Shown here in pieces: positions 54,644 through 64,000 of a DNA stretch of 64,000 nt. The DNA is from Flavobacterium galactosidilyticum (GTDB lineage Bacteria > Bacteroidota > Bacteroidia > Flavobacteriales > Flavobacteriaceae), in NCBI RefSeq assembly GCF_020911945.1, contig NZ_CP087135.1, forward strand, positions 1,910,001 through 1,974,000, written 5' to 3'. Position 1 is the first letter of the stretch. The number at the start of each line of letters is the position of its first letter. The notes under the pieces were generated by a model. That model saw nothing but the letters and a program-made list of their open reading frames with translations. It did no database searches and was not told the DNA's origin. The position numbers and the translations under genes are program-made.

Positions 54644-55933
54644 TTGAGAACTTCAATTTACAAGTCGATTTCTGATCCAAAACTGTTCAAACAGCAGCTT
54701 TTATCCTGGTCAAGACAGTTTCGGGAAATTATTTATTTGGATAGCAATGACTATCCGCAAGACTATTCTAATTATGATTGTCTTGTTGCAGTAGATGCTT
54801 TTACTTCAGTTAAAACTGATTACCATAATGCTTTTGAAGATTTAAAACAATACCAGCAAACAACTAAAGATTGGCTTTTTGGTTATTTAGCTTATGACTT
54901 AAAAAATAATACAGAATCCTTAGTTTCTAAAAATTTCGATGGACTTGATTTTCCTGATTTGTTTTTCTTTCAGCCTAAGAAATTATTTTTATTGAAAGGG
55001 CACGAACTCGAAATTCAGTATCTGAACTTTTGTGATGATGAGGTAGAGCAAGATTTTGAAGAAATCACAGATAGTAAAACTTCAAAAGTTGTAATAGAAG
55101 AAAAAGTAACAATTCAACAACGAATTTCAAAGGAAAGTTATCTGGAAAAAGTTTCAAAAGTCATGGAGCATATTCATCGCGGAGATATCTATGAAGCTAA
55201 TTTTTGTATGGAATTCTTTGCCGAGAATGCAACTATAAATCCTTTTGAGAAATTTAGTACGCTGAACGCAATATCCCAACCGCCATTTGCCGTTTTTTTT
55301 AAGAGTAATAAACATTTTTTACTTTCGGCTACACCAGAACGTTATTTAAGAAAAGAGGGCGATACTATAATTTCGCAACCTATTAAAGGGACTTCAAAAC
55401 GTTTTTCAGATCCAATTGTTGATGAGAAATCGAAAAATGATTTGGCTTTAGACCCAAAAGAACGTTCTGAAAATATTATGATTGCAGATCTTGTTCGGAA
55501 TGACTTATCAAAAACTGCTCAAAAAGGAACCGTTGAAGTAAAAGAATTGTGTGGTATTTATTCTTTTTTGCAAGTGCATCAAATGATTACTACGATTACT
55601 TCCAAGTTAGATGCGCAATATGCGACTGTTGATGTAATCAAAACTACTTTTCCTATGGGAAGTATGACTGGTGCGCCAAAGATTGAAGCCATGAAAATCA
55701 TAGAAGAATTAGAAGAAACAAAACGTGGTTTGTACAGTGGGGCAGTAGGTTATTTTACACCTAATGGCGATTTCGATTTCAATGTGGTCATACGCAGTAT
55801 TTTGTACAATCAAGAAAAAAAATACGTTTCTTTTTCAGTAGGAAGTGCCATTACTTCGCAATCTATTCCTGAAAAAGAATATGAGGAATGTCTGCTTAAA
55901 GCAAAAGCAATGCGAGAAGTTTTGGTAAGTTAA
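54644..55933 (+). CDS. pabB: Aminodeoxychorismate/anthranilate synthase component I
   Basis: A protein of about 429 residues. The chorismate-binding domain covers about 165-425, with HIHRGDIYEANFCMEFF, the ISQPIKGTSKRF segment, LDPKERSENIMIADLVRND and GSMTGAPKIEAMKIIEELE, all conserved in PabB/TrpE. It makes 4-amino-4-deoxychorismate for folate with a PabA glutaminase, which is not adjacent. The frame extends upstream but without a plausible start, and the promoter's -7 box lies inside that extension. TTG at 54644 (LRTSIYKSIS) is therefore the likely start. Confidence 0.88.
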   Translation: MRTSIYKSISDPKLFKQQLLSWSRQFREIIYLDSNDYPQDYSNYDCLVAVDAFTSVKTDYHNAFEDLKQYQQTTKDWLFGYLAYDLKNNTESLVSKNFDGLDFPDLFFFQPKKLFLLKGHELEIQYLNFCDDEVEQDFEEITDSKTSKVVIEEKVTIQQRISKESYLEKVSKVMEHIHRGDIYEANFCMEFFAENATINPFEKFSTLNAISQPPFAVFFKSNKHFLLSATPERYLRKEGDTIISQPIKGTSKRFSDPIVDEKSKNDLALDPKERSENIMIADLVRNDLSKTAQKGTVEVKELCGIYSFLQVHQMITTITSKLDAQYATVDVIKTTFPMGSMTGAPKIEAMKIIEELEETKRGLYSGAVGYFTPNGDFDFNVVIRSILYNQEKKYVSFSVGSAITSQSIPEKEYEECLLKAKAMREVLVS

Positions 55934-56165
55934 ACGCATTAATGTGCAAAATTAGATGCAAATTACACTAATTAACACAAATCTTTCTGAAAATAGAAAT
56001 ACAATAGCTTTTTATTTTCAGAATTATAGAAAGTAAAAATCATATTTAGTATTAGGTAATATTAAAACGTAACTAAATTTAATTTTCTTAATGGTTTTTA
56101 TGAAAATTATGTATTGAACTTGCCTCATTTGTCATGGTTTAAATTAAAATCAATTAAATTTGAAA
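55934..56165. other. Intergenic gap with dispersed short repeats
   Basis: Holds degraded ATTACACTAATTAACACAAAT-like text (55963-55985, quoted loosely) related to the CACGAATT/CACAGATT repeats, and TTAATTTTCTTAATGGTTT (56079-56097), identical to 52645-52663. No gene is seen. Confidence 0.45.
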
Positions 56166-57476
56166 ATGCTACAAAAATTCCAAAATCATCTGCTTAACAA
56201 TTTTCAGTTTTTAAAGGGTAAAAAACTACTTCTAGCCACAAGCGGTGGGATAGACAGCATGGTTATGCTGCATTTATTCCAGCAGTTAGACTTTGAGATC
56301 GCCATCGCTCACTGTAATTTTCAATTGCGTGGAGTAGAAAGTTTTGAAGATCAAAAGTTTATTCAGGATTACGCTGATGCAAATGCTGTTCCGGTATACA
56401 TCACCCAATTTGACACCAAAGCTTTTGCGGAGGATTACAAACTTTCAACGCAAGTTGCTGCTCGAGAATTGAGATACAACTGGTTTTATGAATTATTGGA
56501 AACGGAAAAATATGATTATATTTTAACGGCGCATCACGCCGATGATAATTTAGAAACCTTTTTGATTAATCTGTCACGTGGAACTGGATTGGACGGATTA
56601 ACTGGAATTCCGGAACAAAACGAAAATGTAGTGCGGCCACTTTTGGCATTTAGCCAACAAGAAATTGAAGATTATGCTAAATTAAATCATATAAAATGGC
56701 AGGAAGATAGTAGTAATGCTTCGGATAAATACGTTCGAAATAAAATTCGCCATCATCTTGTCCCAATGTTGAAGGAATTGAATCCTAATTTTCTTTCGTC
56801 CTTTCATAAAACGCAAAATTACTTGCAAGAAGCGCAAAATATGGTTGATGATGCTGCTATTATGGTGTACCAACAAGTAGCAGTTCAAGAGGGTGAAAAC
56901 ATCAGTTTTGATTTGAAAAAACTAAAGAAGTTACCTAATTATAAATCGTATTTATACCAATGGTTGAATGAATTTGGATTTACAGCATGGGATGATATTT
57001 ATGATTTAGTTGTAAGTCAATCCGGTAAATTTGTTTTTTCAGCAGATTATCGATTATTGAAAGATCGAGAAAGTTTAATCTTGAGTCCTTCGGATTTTTC
57101 AACTGAAAAACGGGAGTATTTTATAGACGCTAATCAGACAGTAGTTAATGTTCCCTTAAATATTTCCTTTTCGCCAGTAGCTGATATGGCTATCGTTTCA
57201 AATAAAACTATATTTGTCGATTCAGATAAATTGCAATTTCCATTGGTTTTACGTCATTGGGAAGAAGGAGATCAATTTCAACCTTTCGGTATGGATGGAA
57301 AATCTAAAAAGATAAGTAAGTTTTTTAAGGATGAAAAATTATCATTGTTAGAAAAAGAAAATACTTGGCTTTTATGTTCTAATGATATCATTGTTTGGGT
57401 AGTAGGTCTTCGTCAAGATGAGCGATTTAAAATTGAAAATACAACTAAGAATATTCTTAAAATACAATTAGACTAA
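56166..57476 (+). CDS. tilS: tRNA(Ile)-lysidine synthetase
   Basis: A protein of about 436 residues. The PP-loop motif SGGIDS (26-31) begins the N-type ATP-pyrophosphatase domain. AHHADDNLETFL and RPLLAF also fit the family, and C-terminal TilS domains follow (QPFGMDGKSKKISKFFKDEK). It modifies C34 of tRNA(Ile)(CAU) to lysidine, an essential decoding step. I chose ATG at 56166 over the TTG at 56160. It overlaps dsbD by one base (TAATG). Confidence 0.95.
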   Translation: MLQKFQNHLLNNFQFLKGKKLLLATSGGIDSMVMLHLFQQLDFEIAIAHCNFQLRGVESFEDQKFIQDYADANAVPVYITQFDTKAFAEDYKLSTQVAARELRYNWFYELLETEKYDYILTAHHADDNLETFLINLSRGTGLDGLTGIPEQNENVVRPLLAFSQQEIEDYAKLNHIKWQEDSSNASDKYVRNKIRHHLVPMLKELNPNFLSSFHKTQNYLQEAQNMVDDAAIMVYQQVAVQEGENISFDLKKLKKLPNYKSYLYQWLNEFGFTAWDDIYDLVVSQSGKFVFSADYRLLKDRESLILSPSDFSTEKREYFIDANQTVVNVPLNISFSPVADMAIVSNKTIFVDSDKLQFPLVLRHWEEGDQFQPFGMDGKSKKISKFFKDEKLSLLEKENTWLLCSNDIIVWVVGLRQDERFKIENTTKNILKIQLD

Positions 57477-59512
57477 TGAAGAAATTATTATTTATACTTA
57501 TCGCTTTTTTGGCTTTTGCCAACGGAAATGCTCAAATTTTAGATCCAGCTAAATGGACTACTAAAATTGAAAAAAAATCAGAAACGAATTATGTTTTAGT
57601 ATTTGATGCGGTTATCGAAAACGATTGGCATTTGTATTCACAAACTACTCCTGATGGCGGACCACTTCCACTAGAAATTACTTTCAAAAATCAAAAAGGA
57701 AATTTTAATTTAGTTGGTAAAGCGATAGAAAGCAAAACGAGAACTGCTTTTAATGACGTGTTTGAAGTCAATGAAACTTTCTTTGAAAAGAAAGGTCAAG
57801 TCCGACAAGAAATTTCGATAACAAATCCGAAATTAACTGAAATTAAAGTTGATTTTAATTATCAGGTTTGTAAGGAGGTTTGTATAAATATAGAAAAAAA
57901 TTTCACTTTCAAAGTTCCAGCTTTAACAATTACAGCTGCTGAAACGGTTGCTCCAACTGATGTTGCAGCTGCAAAAGTAGATTCCCTAGAAACAGATACT
58001 GTAGCTGTTTCAACTGAAGTTAGTCCTCAATCAGTTGATCCAAAAACAGTTGCTCCACTTGACAATAAACAAGCAGAGAAAAAAGGATTATGGTCTATCT
58101 TTTTTATTGCTTTTCTATCTGGATTTGCAGCATTGCTAACGCCATGTGTATTCCCGATGATTCCTATGACAGTTAGTTTTTTTACAAAACAAAGCAAAAC
58201 AAAAGCCAAAGGAATTCGTAATGCTATTATTTACGGAATTTCGATAATAGCAATATACCTTATTTTAGGACTTGTTGTGACTGGTATTTTTGGGGCCGAT
58301 GCGTTGAATGCGTTATCTACTAATGTTTGGTTTAATATTATTTTCTTTATCATATTAGTAACTTTCGCAGCGTCGTTTTTAGGAGCTTTCGAAATTATGT
58401 TACCTAATTCTTGGGCAAATAAAGTAGATAGTCAGGCTGATAGAGGAGGAATGATTGGTATTCTATTCATGGCCTTAGCTTTAGCTATTGTATCTTTTTC
58501 TTGTACGGGACCTATCGTAGGAACGCTTTTAGTTGAAGCTGCTTCTAAAGGAGGAATTGCACCTATTGTTGGTATGTTTGGATTTTCTTTAGCTTTAGCA
58601 CTTCCATTTATGTTGTTTGCAATGTTCCCAGGTTGGTTGAATTCATTACCAAAATCAGGTGGTTGGTTAAATACTGTGAAAGTAGTTTTAGGATTTTTAG
58701 AATTAGCTTTGGCATTCAAATTTTTGTCGAATGCGGATCTAGTTTTACAACTGCATTTCTTAGAAAGAGAAATTTTTCTAGCCATTTGGATTGCAATTTT
58801 CGGAACATTAGCATTTTATTTATTTGGGAAAATTACACTTCCTCATGATAGTCCACTGACTCATATTTCAGTGGGTAGATTGTCATTTGGATTAGTCGTT
58901 TTATCTTTTACCATATATTTAATTCCGGGTCTTTGGGGAGCACCACTAAAATTAATTTCTGGTTTTCCACCACCAATGACTTATAGCGAAAGCCCGTACG
59001 GTGTTTCTGGCTACAAAGGAGGTTCAAATGCAGTAGCACAAGTTTTACCAGATGGAGCTCATTTAGGTCCTCATGATTTGATTGCTTTTGACGATTATGA
59101 AAAAGGTGTAGCGTATGCTAAATCTATAAATAAGCCTATTTTACTTGATTTTACAGGTTATGCTTGTGTAAATTGTAGAAAAATGGAAGACTACGTTTGG
59201 TCAGAAGCTACTATTCTTAAAATCTTGCAAAACGAAATTGTTTTGATTTCTCTTTATGTAGATGATAAAAAAGAATTACCTAAAAATGAACAATATGTAT
59301 CTAAAGAAACGGGTAAAGAAATTACAAGTATTGGAAATAAATGGAGTGATTTCCAAATCACAAAATTTAAAGCAAATGCACAACCATATTACATTATTTT
59401 AGATACTGATGGCAATATGCTGTCAGACAAGCCAGAAAGTTATAATTCAAATATTGAATCATATAAAGGATGGCTGAGAGAAGGAATTGATCGTTATAAA
59501 AAGGCCGAATAA
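57476..59512 (+). CDS. dsbD: Thiol:disulfide interchange protein DsbD
   Basis: A 678-residue membrane protein. It has a signal peptide (about 1-19), a periplasmic N-terminal domain with a Cys pair in YQVCKEVCIN, eight membrane helices (about 205-500, with LLTPCVFPMIPMT and FSCTGPIVGTL holding the membrane cysteines), and a C-terminal thioredoxin-like domain with Cys564 and Cys567 in YACVNCRKM. It transfers electrons from cytoplasmic thioredoxin to periplasmic partners such as TlpA at 31458-32027. Start and tilS stop overlap, so the two are coupled. Confidence 0.94.
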   Translation: MKKLLFILIAFLAFANGNAQILDPAKWTTKIEKKSETNYVLVFDAVIENDWHLYSQTTPDGGPLPLEITFKNQKGNFNLVGKAIESKTRTAFNDVFEVNETFFEKKGQVRQEISITNPKLTEIKVDFNYQVCKEVCINIEKNFTFKVPALTITAAETVAPTDVAAAKVDSLETDTVAVSTEVSPQSVDPKTVAPLDNKQAEKKGLWSIFFIAFLSGFAALLTPCVFPMIPMTVSFFTKQSKTKAKGIRNAIIYGISIIAIYLILGLVVTGIFGADALNALSTNVWFNIIFFIILVTFAASFLGAFEIMLPNSWANKVDSQADRGGMIGILFMALALAIVSFSCTGPIVGTLLVEAASKGGIAPIVGMFGFSLALALPFMLFAMFPGWLNSLPKSGGWLNTVKVVLGFLELALAFKFLSNADLVLQLHFLEREIFLAIWIAIFGTLAFYLFGKITLPHDSPLTHISVGRLSFGLVVLSFTIYLIPGLWGAPLKLISGFPPPMTYSESPYGVSGYKGGSNAVAQVLPDGAHLGPHDLIAFDDYEKGVAYAKSINKPILLDFTGYACVNCRKMEDYVWSEATILKILQNEIVLISLYVDDKKELPKNEQYVSKETGKEITSIGNKWSDFQITKFKANAQPYYIILDTDGNMLSDKPESYNSNIESYKGWLREGIDRYKKAE

Positions 59513-59541
59513 GTAGAACGATTAGATATCACTTATAAAAG

Positions 59542-59591
59542 AATTGCACTAAAATCCACTTATTTATTTGTGGTGTTTAGTGCAATTTTTC
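59542..59591. terminator. Bidirectional terminator, dsbD and racemase
   Basis: AATTGCACTAAA (59542-59553) pairs with TTTAGTGCAATT (59576-59587), enclosing a smaller TCCAC/GTGG stem, and T residues follow. Confidence 0.88.
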
Positions 59592-59628
59592 TTTTTATCG
59601 AATACTGTATTAAGAGTTACAAATTTCT

Positions 59629-60702
59629 TTATTCAATTATTTTTTCAATATAATCAGAGCTTAGAAGATATAAAGCGCCCATGTATCTTATTTTGAAAGC
59701 CACAAGATCACCAATTTTGTAATTCTTTTTAGAATCGGATATATCAATTACTAGCATGTCTGAACTGGCGTCAACAATTGTAATATCAACATCATCGGAT
59801 TCTATATATTGAGGTTGCATATCTAATAAACCAATATCTAAAATTGCTCTTAATGAAGTAAGTCCTAAATCCTCTACATCATTCATAGAAAAGGAATTTC
59901 CTGCCACATTTTCGCCTAATTCACCTGTTGGTGTATTGGGTTTTTCTGTAATTTCTATTATCTCTGCAAATAATTTGAAAACATCATTGTGCATTCCTTC
60001 AATAGTGTGTCCAGTAAATAGATCTTTTCCAAAAAAGAGTGCTTCTCCTATTCGAAAATGATTTACAGCCAATGGATTTGCATTTTTAAGTATTAGCGGA
60101 ATGGCTACGGAAGTTCCACCAGAGACGAATGGAATACTAATGTTAAACTTAGATTCAATTAATTGTTTGTATAAACTCAATTGAATTAGTTTATCCTGAG
60201 TTGGCATTACACCACTAAGGCAATTTAAATTAGTTCCAATTCCTGAAATTTCTATGTTTGGCATCTGTAATATTGTACCATAAAAAGCAATTAATTCTTC
60301 GCCCATGACGCCTTCACGAAGATCACCCATTTCAATCATTATGATGATTTTATGAACTTTATTTTGTTTAACAGCTTCGTCAGAAAGTAGTTGTATGGTG
60401 TAAACTTCAGTGTTGAAACTAATGTCTGCATAACGTACAATGCTTTCGATACTTCTTTTTGCGGGTGGTTTGATATAAACCGTTTGAATATCAGGATCGA
60501 GCGCTTTTATCTTTTTTAAGTTGCTTACTCTGGAGTCATGAATTTCACGAACTCCTAACGCGATAATTTCTTTTAAATAGATTTTATTACCACATAAAAG
60601 TTTTGAGACAACGCCCCATTCAATATTTCTTGATTTAAAGATATGATCTAAAAAAGTATAATTCTCCTCAAGCTTTTTTCGATATAATTTTATAAATGCC
60701 AT
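59629..60702 (-). CDS. Alanine/ornithine racemase-family PLP enzyme
   Basis: A 357-residue PLP protein of the alanine racemase N-terminal-fold group. The PLP lysine is Lys34 in WGVVSKLLCGN. IIIMIEMGDLREGVM and FVSGGTSVAIPLIL also fit, and a small C-terminal domain follows from about 240. Relatives include ornithine racemases and YhfX. The substrate cannot be told from sequence. It follows the GNAT gene on the same strand after 36 bases, so they are likely one operon. Confidence 0.82.
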   Translation of the reverse strand: MAFIKLYRKKLEENYTFLDHIFKSRNIEWGVVSKLLCGNKIYLKEIIALGVREIHDSRVSNLKKIKALDPDIQTVYIKPPAKRSIESIVRYADISFNTEVYTIQLLSDEAVKQNKVHKIIIMIEMGDLREGVMGEELIAFYGTILQMPNIEISGIGTNLNCLSGVMPTQDKLIQLSLYKQLIESKFNISIPFVSGGTSVAIPLILKNANPLAVNHFRIGEALFFGKDLFTGHTIEGMHNDVFKLFAEIIEITEKPNTPTGELGENVAGNSFSMNDVEDLGLTSLRAILDIGLLDMQPQYIESDDVDITIVDASSDMLVIDISDSKKNYKIGDLVAFKIRYMGALYLLSSDYIEKIIE

Positions 60703-60738
60703 TAGTTGCTGATTAAAAAAAGTTATTAAATGAGATTT

Positions 60739-61173
60739 TTATTTGATCAATCTCATTTCCAGATATTTATTGGTAAAGCCTAAACTTTCATATAATTTTT
60801 TAGCTGGATTATCAGGTTCTACATGTAATGCAATGTTCCCTTCTGCAATTGATATGGCTTTTTGCATTAGTTGTTTTCCATAGCCTTTTCCACGCATGCT
60901 GTTATCTACCGCGATATAGACTAGAATGTTTTCAGGAATAAAATCTTTCATTCCCGTGTTGTTTAAGATTACAACTCCTACTACTTTTTGTTCATCAATT
61001 CCCACAATTATATTTCCTCCTTTGTTAGGATTCATTACATAGTCCATACATTTTGTAATATCTTCAATAGTATCACCATATTGCTCTAAATGGGTATAAA
61101 GAAATTGAGCTATAATTTTGTTAGTATAAAGTGTATCTTCTCCAGTAGTGCTGTTAATTTGTTTGAATTCCAT
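60739..61173 (-). CDS. GNAT-family N-acetyltransferase
   Basis: A 144-residue acetyltransferase with the acetyl-CoA motif A in VDNSMRGKGYGKQLMQKAI and the closing motif B in ALHVEPDNPAKKLYESLGF. Substrate is unknown. It lies immediately upstream of the racemase gene, so a small amine or amino acid handled by both is possible. Confidence 0.88.
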   Translation of the reverse strand: MEFKQINSTTGEDTLYTNKIIAQFLYTHLEQYGDTIEDITKCMDYVMNPNKGGNIIVGIDEQKVVGVVILNNTGMKDFIPENILVYIAVDNSMRGKGYGKQLMQKAISIAEGNIALHVEPDNPAKKLYESLGFTNKYLEMRLIK

Positions 61174-61856
61174 TTTTATGTGATTTATTTTTAAAATATA
61201 AGTAACATTTAAACGATGACTTTCAGTAATTGAATGTCAAGTGATATTACTTATTTTTGATTATTTATTAGCCTATATATGGAATTTTTCCAAAGGCAAA
61301 AGGTGCGGTAAAACGCAAAAATTATAAGATTTTTTTTTAGGAATTATTCCGAAATAAGAAATCTTAGTTTTGAATTAAAAATTTCGTAAAAGGAACGTAA
61401 TTTAATTGCAAAACATAATTAGGTGTTTTACAAAGATAGGCTAATTATCTGCTTTTTGGTCTATTAGCATGTTTTGTTACTCTTTTTTTGTGCCATTGAG
61501 ATTATTTTTTAGGGCTGCTATGTTTTGAAGTAACTATGTATTGTGTTGTTGTTGAATGGTTTATGTTTCGTTTCTGGTTTTTAAATTTTAAAATAAAGTC
61601 GCTGATTAAAAAAGGCAATAAAAAAAGATAATTTTCTTTAAAAGGAATATATGAGTGTCTTTTTAATTATAATTTGCCACTAAAGTTTTATTCGAGAGTA
61701 AGTTTTTTTTGTATTAAAATAATGACTTTTAGGAGCTGTTCTATTTTTGTTTTTGCTTTGAAATGTAATTTTTCGATTTCAAAAAAACAAAAACAATTCT
61801 CAGTATATTCGAACAGTTTTTTTATCTTTAAAAACTATTTTAACTCAAAAAACTTT
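61174..61856. other. Long gap before S15-type hydrolase
   Basis: About 680 bases of AT-rich DNA between divergent genes. The hydrolase reading frame runs back into it, to 61674, without a plausible N terminus. No other credible gene, RNA or repeat was seen. Confidence 0.5.
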
Positions 61857-63704
61857 ATGAAAAAACTACTAAGTATTCTTCTACTATTTGTAGGAGTTAT
61901 CCTTTTTGCACAAGAAAAAGCTGCTAATTACGTAGCTGAAAATTATACTAAAAAAGAAGTTCATATTAAGATGCGTGATGGTGCAGAATTATTTACTGCC
62001 ATTTATACACCTAAAGATATTTCTAAAAAATATCCAATTATAATGCAAAGAACGCCTTATAATTCAGGTCCTTATGGTGAAGGACAATTAAAAAGAAGTA
62101 TCTCTCCAAGTGAAACCATGATGGAAGAAGGTTATATTGTGGTATATCAAGATGTTCGAGGTCGGTTCATGAGTGATGGTTTGTACGACAATATGCGTGC
62201 TTTTGTTCCAAATAAAAAAGGAAAGAATGCTACTGATGAAGCTTCAGATTCTTATGATACTATCGATTGGTTGGTGAAAAACGTTGCGAATAATAATGGT
62301 AATGTGGGAACTTGGGGAATTTCTTATCCTGGATTTTATGCCACTTATTCTCTATTGAGTAACCATCCGGCTTTGAAAGCAGTTTCTCCACAAGCGAGTA
62401 TTGCTGATTTCTTTTTTGATGATTTTCACCACAATGGCGCTTATTTATTAAGTTATTGGAAATTAACACCATTATTTGGTCCTCAAAAAGCAGAACGTAC
62501 TACAAAAGATTGGTATAAATTTCCAACGATTGGTACAAATGATGATTATCAATTTTTCCTAGATGCGGGGCCATTGTCTAATTTAGATAAATATTTTACA
62601 AAAGACAATGAATTTTGGCAACAGCTAAAAGATCATTCAAGTTATGATGATTTCTGGCAAAAACGTGGCATTTTACAACATTTGAAAAATATAAAACCAG
62701 CTGTAATGACTGTAGGAGGCTGGTTTGATGCTGAAGATCTATACGGACCATTGAACACTTATTCAACAATTGAAAAAAGTAGCAAAAACTATAATACACT
62801 TGTTATGGGGCCATGGAGTCACGGTGATTGGGCTCGAAATTCGGCTAAGCAAGTAATTGGTAATATTAATTTTGGAGATAGTATTTCTGGATTTTATCAG
62901 AAGAATATTGAGGCTAATTTCTTTCGTCACTTTTTGAAAAATAATGGAAAGGGAGAAAATAAACTACCAGAAGCCTATGTTTTTGATTCGGGTTCTAAAG
63001 AATGGAAAACCTACGATGCTTGGCCTCCAAAAAATGCTGTGAAGCAAGATTTCTTTTTGCAAGAAAATCAATTGACTATAATGGCAAAGAAAAACATCGC
63101 TTTTGAAGAGTTTGTAAGTGATCCTAAGAAACCAGTTCCTTATTCAGAAGATATTAAGCAACAAGGCTTGACACCAAGAAAATACATGACAGATGATCAG
63201 CGTTTTGCGGCGAGACGTCCAGATGTAATCGTTTTTGAAACTGATGTTTTACAAGACGATACTACTTTAGCAGGTGAGATTTTAGCTAAACTGCAAGTGT
63301 CTACTACTGGAACTGATGCCGATTGGATTGTAAAAGTGATTGATGTTTTTCCAAATGATGAACCAGAGACTAAAGAAGTTGCTCCGTATTTAAAGATGAG
63401 TAATTACCATATGATGGTAAGGAGTGAAGTAATGAGAGGTCGTTTTAGAAATAGTTTCTCAAAACCAGAGCCATTTGTAGCTAATGAGAAAACTGCAGTA
63501 AATATCAAATTGCAAGATGTTTTTCATACTTTCAAAAAAGGACATAAAATCCAAATTCAAGTGCAGAGCACCTGGTTTCCTTTGATCGATTTGAATCCGC
63601 AAACATTTGTCGATAATATTTTCTACGCTAAGTCAGAAGATTTCCAGAAACAAACACACAGAATTTACAATGATTCGAAAATTGAGTTTACAATTTTAAA
63701 ATAA
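61857..63704 (+). CDS. CocE/NonD-family (S15) alpha/beta hydrolase
   Basis: A 615-residue secreted hydrolase with a signal peptide (about 1-19, ending LFAQ) and an S15/CocE alpha/beta-hydrolase domain. The nucleophile is Ser156 in GISYPG, and the Asp and His of the triad are in GGWFDAEDLYG and MGPWSHGDWARN. A C-terminal jelly-roll (about 430-615) is of the X-Pro dipeptidyl-peptidase type. It cleaves ester or acyl-proline bonds; alpha-amino-acid ester hydrolases are close relatives. ATG at 61857 gives the signal peptide. Confidence 0.92.
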   Translation: MKKLLSILLLFVGVILFAQEKAANYVAENYTKKEVHIKMRDGAELFTAIYTPKDISKKYPIIMQRTPYNSGPYGEGQLKRSISPSETMMEEGYIVVYQDVRGRFMSDGLYDNMRAFVPNKKGKNATDEASDSYDTIDWLVKNVANNNGNVGTWGISYPGFYATYSLLSNHPALKAVSPQASIADFFFDDFHHNGAYLLSYWKLTPLFGPQKAERTTKDWYKFPTIGTNDDYQFFLDAGPLSNLDKYFTKDNEFWQQLKDHSSYDDFWQKRGILQHLKNIKPAVMTVGGWFDAEDLYGPLNTYSTIEKSSKNYNTLVMGPWSHGDWARNSAKQVIGNINFGDSISGFYQKNIEANFFRHFLKNNGKGENKLPEAYVFDSGSKEWKTYDAWPPKNAVKQDFFLQENQLTIMAKKNIAFEEFVSDPKKPVPYSEDIKQQGLTPRKYMTDDQRFAARRPDVIVFETDVLQDDTTLAGEILAKLQVSTTGTDADWIVKVIDVFPNDEPETKEVAPYLKMSNYHMMVRSEVMRGRFRNSFSKPEPFVANEKTAVNIKLQDVFHTFKKGHKIQIQVQSTWFPLIDLNPQTFVDNIFYAKSEDFQKQTHRIYNDSKIEFTILK

Positions 63705-63728
63705 TAGTTAGGTTCATTTTAAGTTGAA

Positions 63729-63767
63729 AAAAGCGTTCTAAATTGAAATTTAGAACGCTTTTTTTGT
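63729..63767. terminator. Bidirectional terminator, S15 hydrolase and amt
   Basis: A perfect 14-bp stem AAGCGTTCTAAATT (63731-63744) with AATTTAGAACGCTT (63747-63760), flanked by A and T runs. Confidence 0.93.
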
Positions 63768-63780
63768 TTTAATAATTGAA

Positions 63781-64000
63781 TTATAAAAATTCACCATGTT
63801 GAGAAATATCTAAACCTAAAACTTCTTTCTCTTCACTAACTCGAAGTGGAGTTATTTTGTTGACTATGAAAAAAAGGAAATAGGAAGCAGAAAAAGCAAA
63901 TATTGAAACAATAATTAAGGCAGTTAACTGAGTTAAAAATAATGTTGCATCACCAAAAATAAGTCCTTGATTTTCTCCAACCGCTGGATTTACGGTGTTT
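63781..64000 (-). CDS. amt: Ammonium transporter, 3' end
   Basis: The last 73 codons of an Amt/AmtB ammonium channel; the gene continues beyond the window. The final membrane helix (LTALIIVSIFAFSASYFLFF) is followed by VNKITPLRVSEEKEVLGLD and ISQHGEFL, the conserved Amt C-terminal tail that interacts with PII (GlnK) proteins. The stop codon TAA is at 63781-63783. It is convergent with the S15 hydrolase, with a shared terminator. There is no start in the window because the 5' part is cut off. Confidence 0.9.
   Translation of the reverse strand, partial: NTVNPAVGENQGLIFGDATLFLTQLTALIIVSIFAFSASYFLFFIVNKITPLRVSEEKEVLGLDISQHGEFL

Noticed and set aside
61674..61856. N-terminal extension of the S15 hydrolase
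   Set aside because: The extension is not family-like, and the signal peptide starts at 61857.

Overview
The window looks like a chromosomal segment of a Flavobacterium-like member of the Bacteroidetes. The DNA is AT-rich. Starts generally lack Shine-Dalgarno sequences. Promoter-like sites match the Bacteroidetes TAnnTTTG -7 box. Family-typical genes include a long NusB, a DUF3276/PUR protein, leucine dehydrogenase, TPMT-like and rhodanese proteins, and a tmRNA whose tag ends in ALAA. Genus is inferred from gene content and sequence style; no database was searched.

Layout. 1-490: 3' remnant of an ISL3-type transposase. 665-9699 (minus): a complete kdp potassium-uptake operon in the order small conserved protein, 28-residue membrane peptide, kdpF, kdpA, kdpB, kdpC, porin, KdpD sensor and separate histidine kinase. 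It is followed upstream by a co-directional NtrC-type (sigma-54) response regulator (9900-11240). 11279-12272: a decayed IS4-family element. 12413-14362: a Gre/Rnk-like factor and an FMN-binding glutamate synthase-like protein. 14772-23486: housekeeping genes (csaA, DUF3276, ABC exporter, leucine dehydrogenase, nusB, yajC, a NYN nuclease, an alpha-oxoamine synthase) plus a broken second copy of the glutamate synthase-like gene. 23623-31067: LOG protein, then a sulfur/persulfide module (thioredoxin, DUF2892, a methyltransferase fused to a heavy-metal domain, persulfide dioxygenase/rhodanese, TauE exporter, Crp/Fnr regulator) divergent from a rhodanese and gapN. 31458-39712: TlpA protein, DUF202 protein and a YbhGFSR-type export operon (TetR, TolC, HlyD, cupin lipoprotein, two ATPases, two permeases). 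39896-49234: carbohydrate and amino-compound genes (GH20 hexosaminidase, kinase-phospholyase fusion, GH130, a frameshifted GT4). 49345-49738: ssrA. 49846-64000: beta-lactamase-like hydrolase, saccharopine dehydrogenase-like enzyme, luciferase-like monooxygenase, DoxX, pabB, tilS, dsbD, racemase, GNAT, S15-type hydrolase and the 3' end of amt.

The clearest functional units are the kdp operon, with all parts for K+-limited regulation in one strand block; the sulfur module, which has what is needed to oxidise and export reduced sulfur under a Crp/Fnr regulator; and the drug/toxin export operon behind a TetR gene with a palindromic operator candidate. The most interesting observations are a palindromic intergenic element found twice with a compensated stem, the methyltransferase-HMA fusion, the APH kinase-phospholyase fusion, and an extra micropeptide with sigma-54-style control in kdp. 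No CRISPR array, tRNA, rRNA, prophage or recognisable new defence system was seen.
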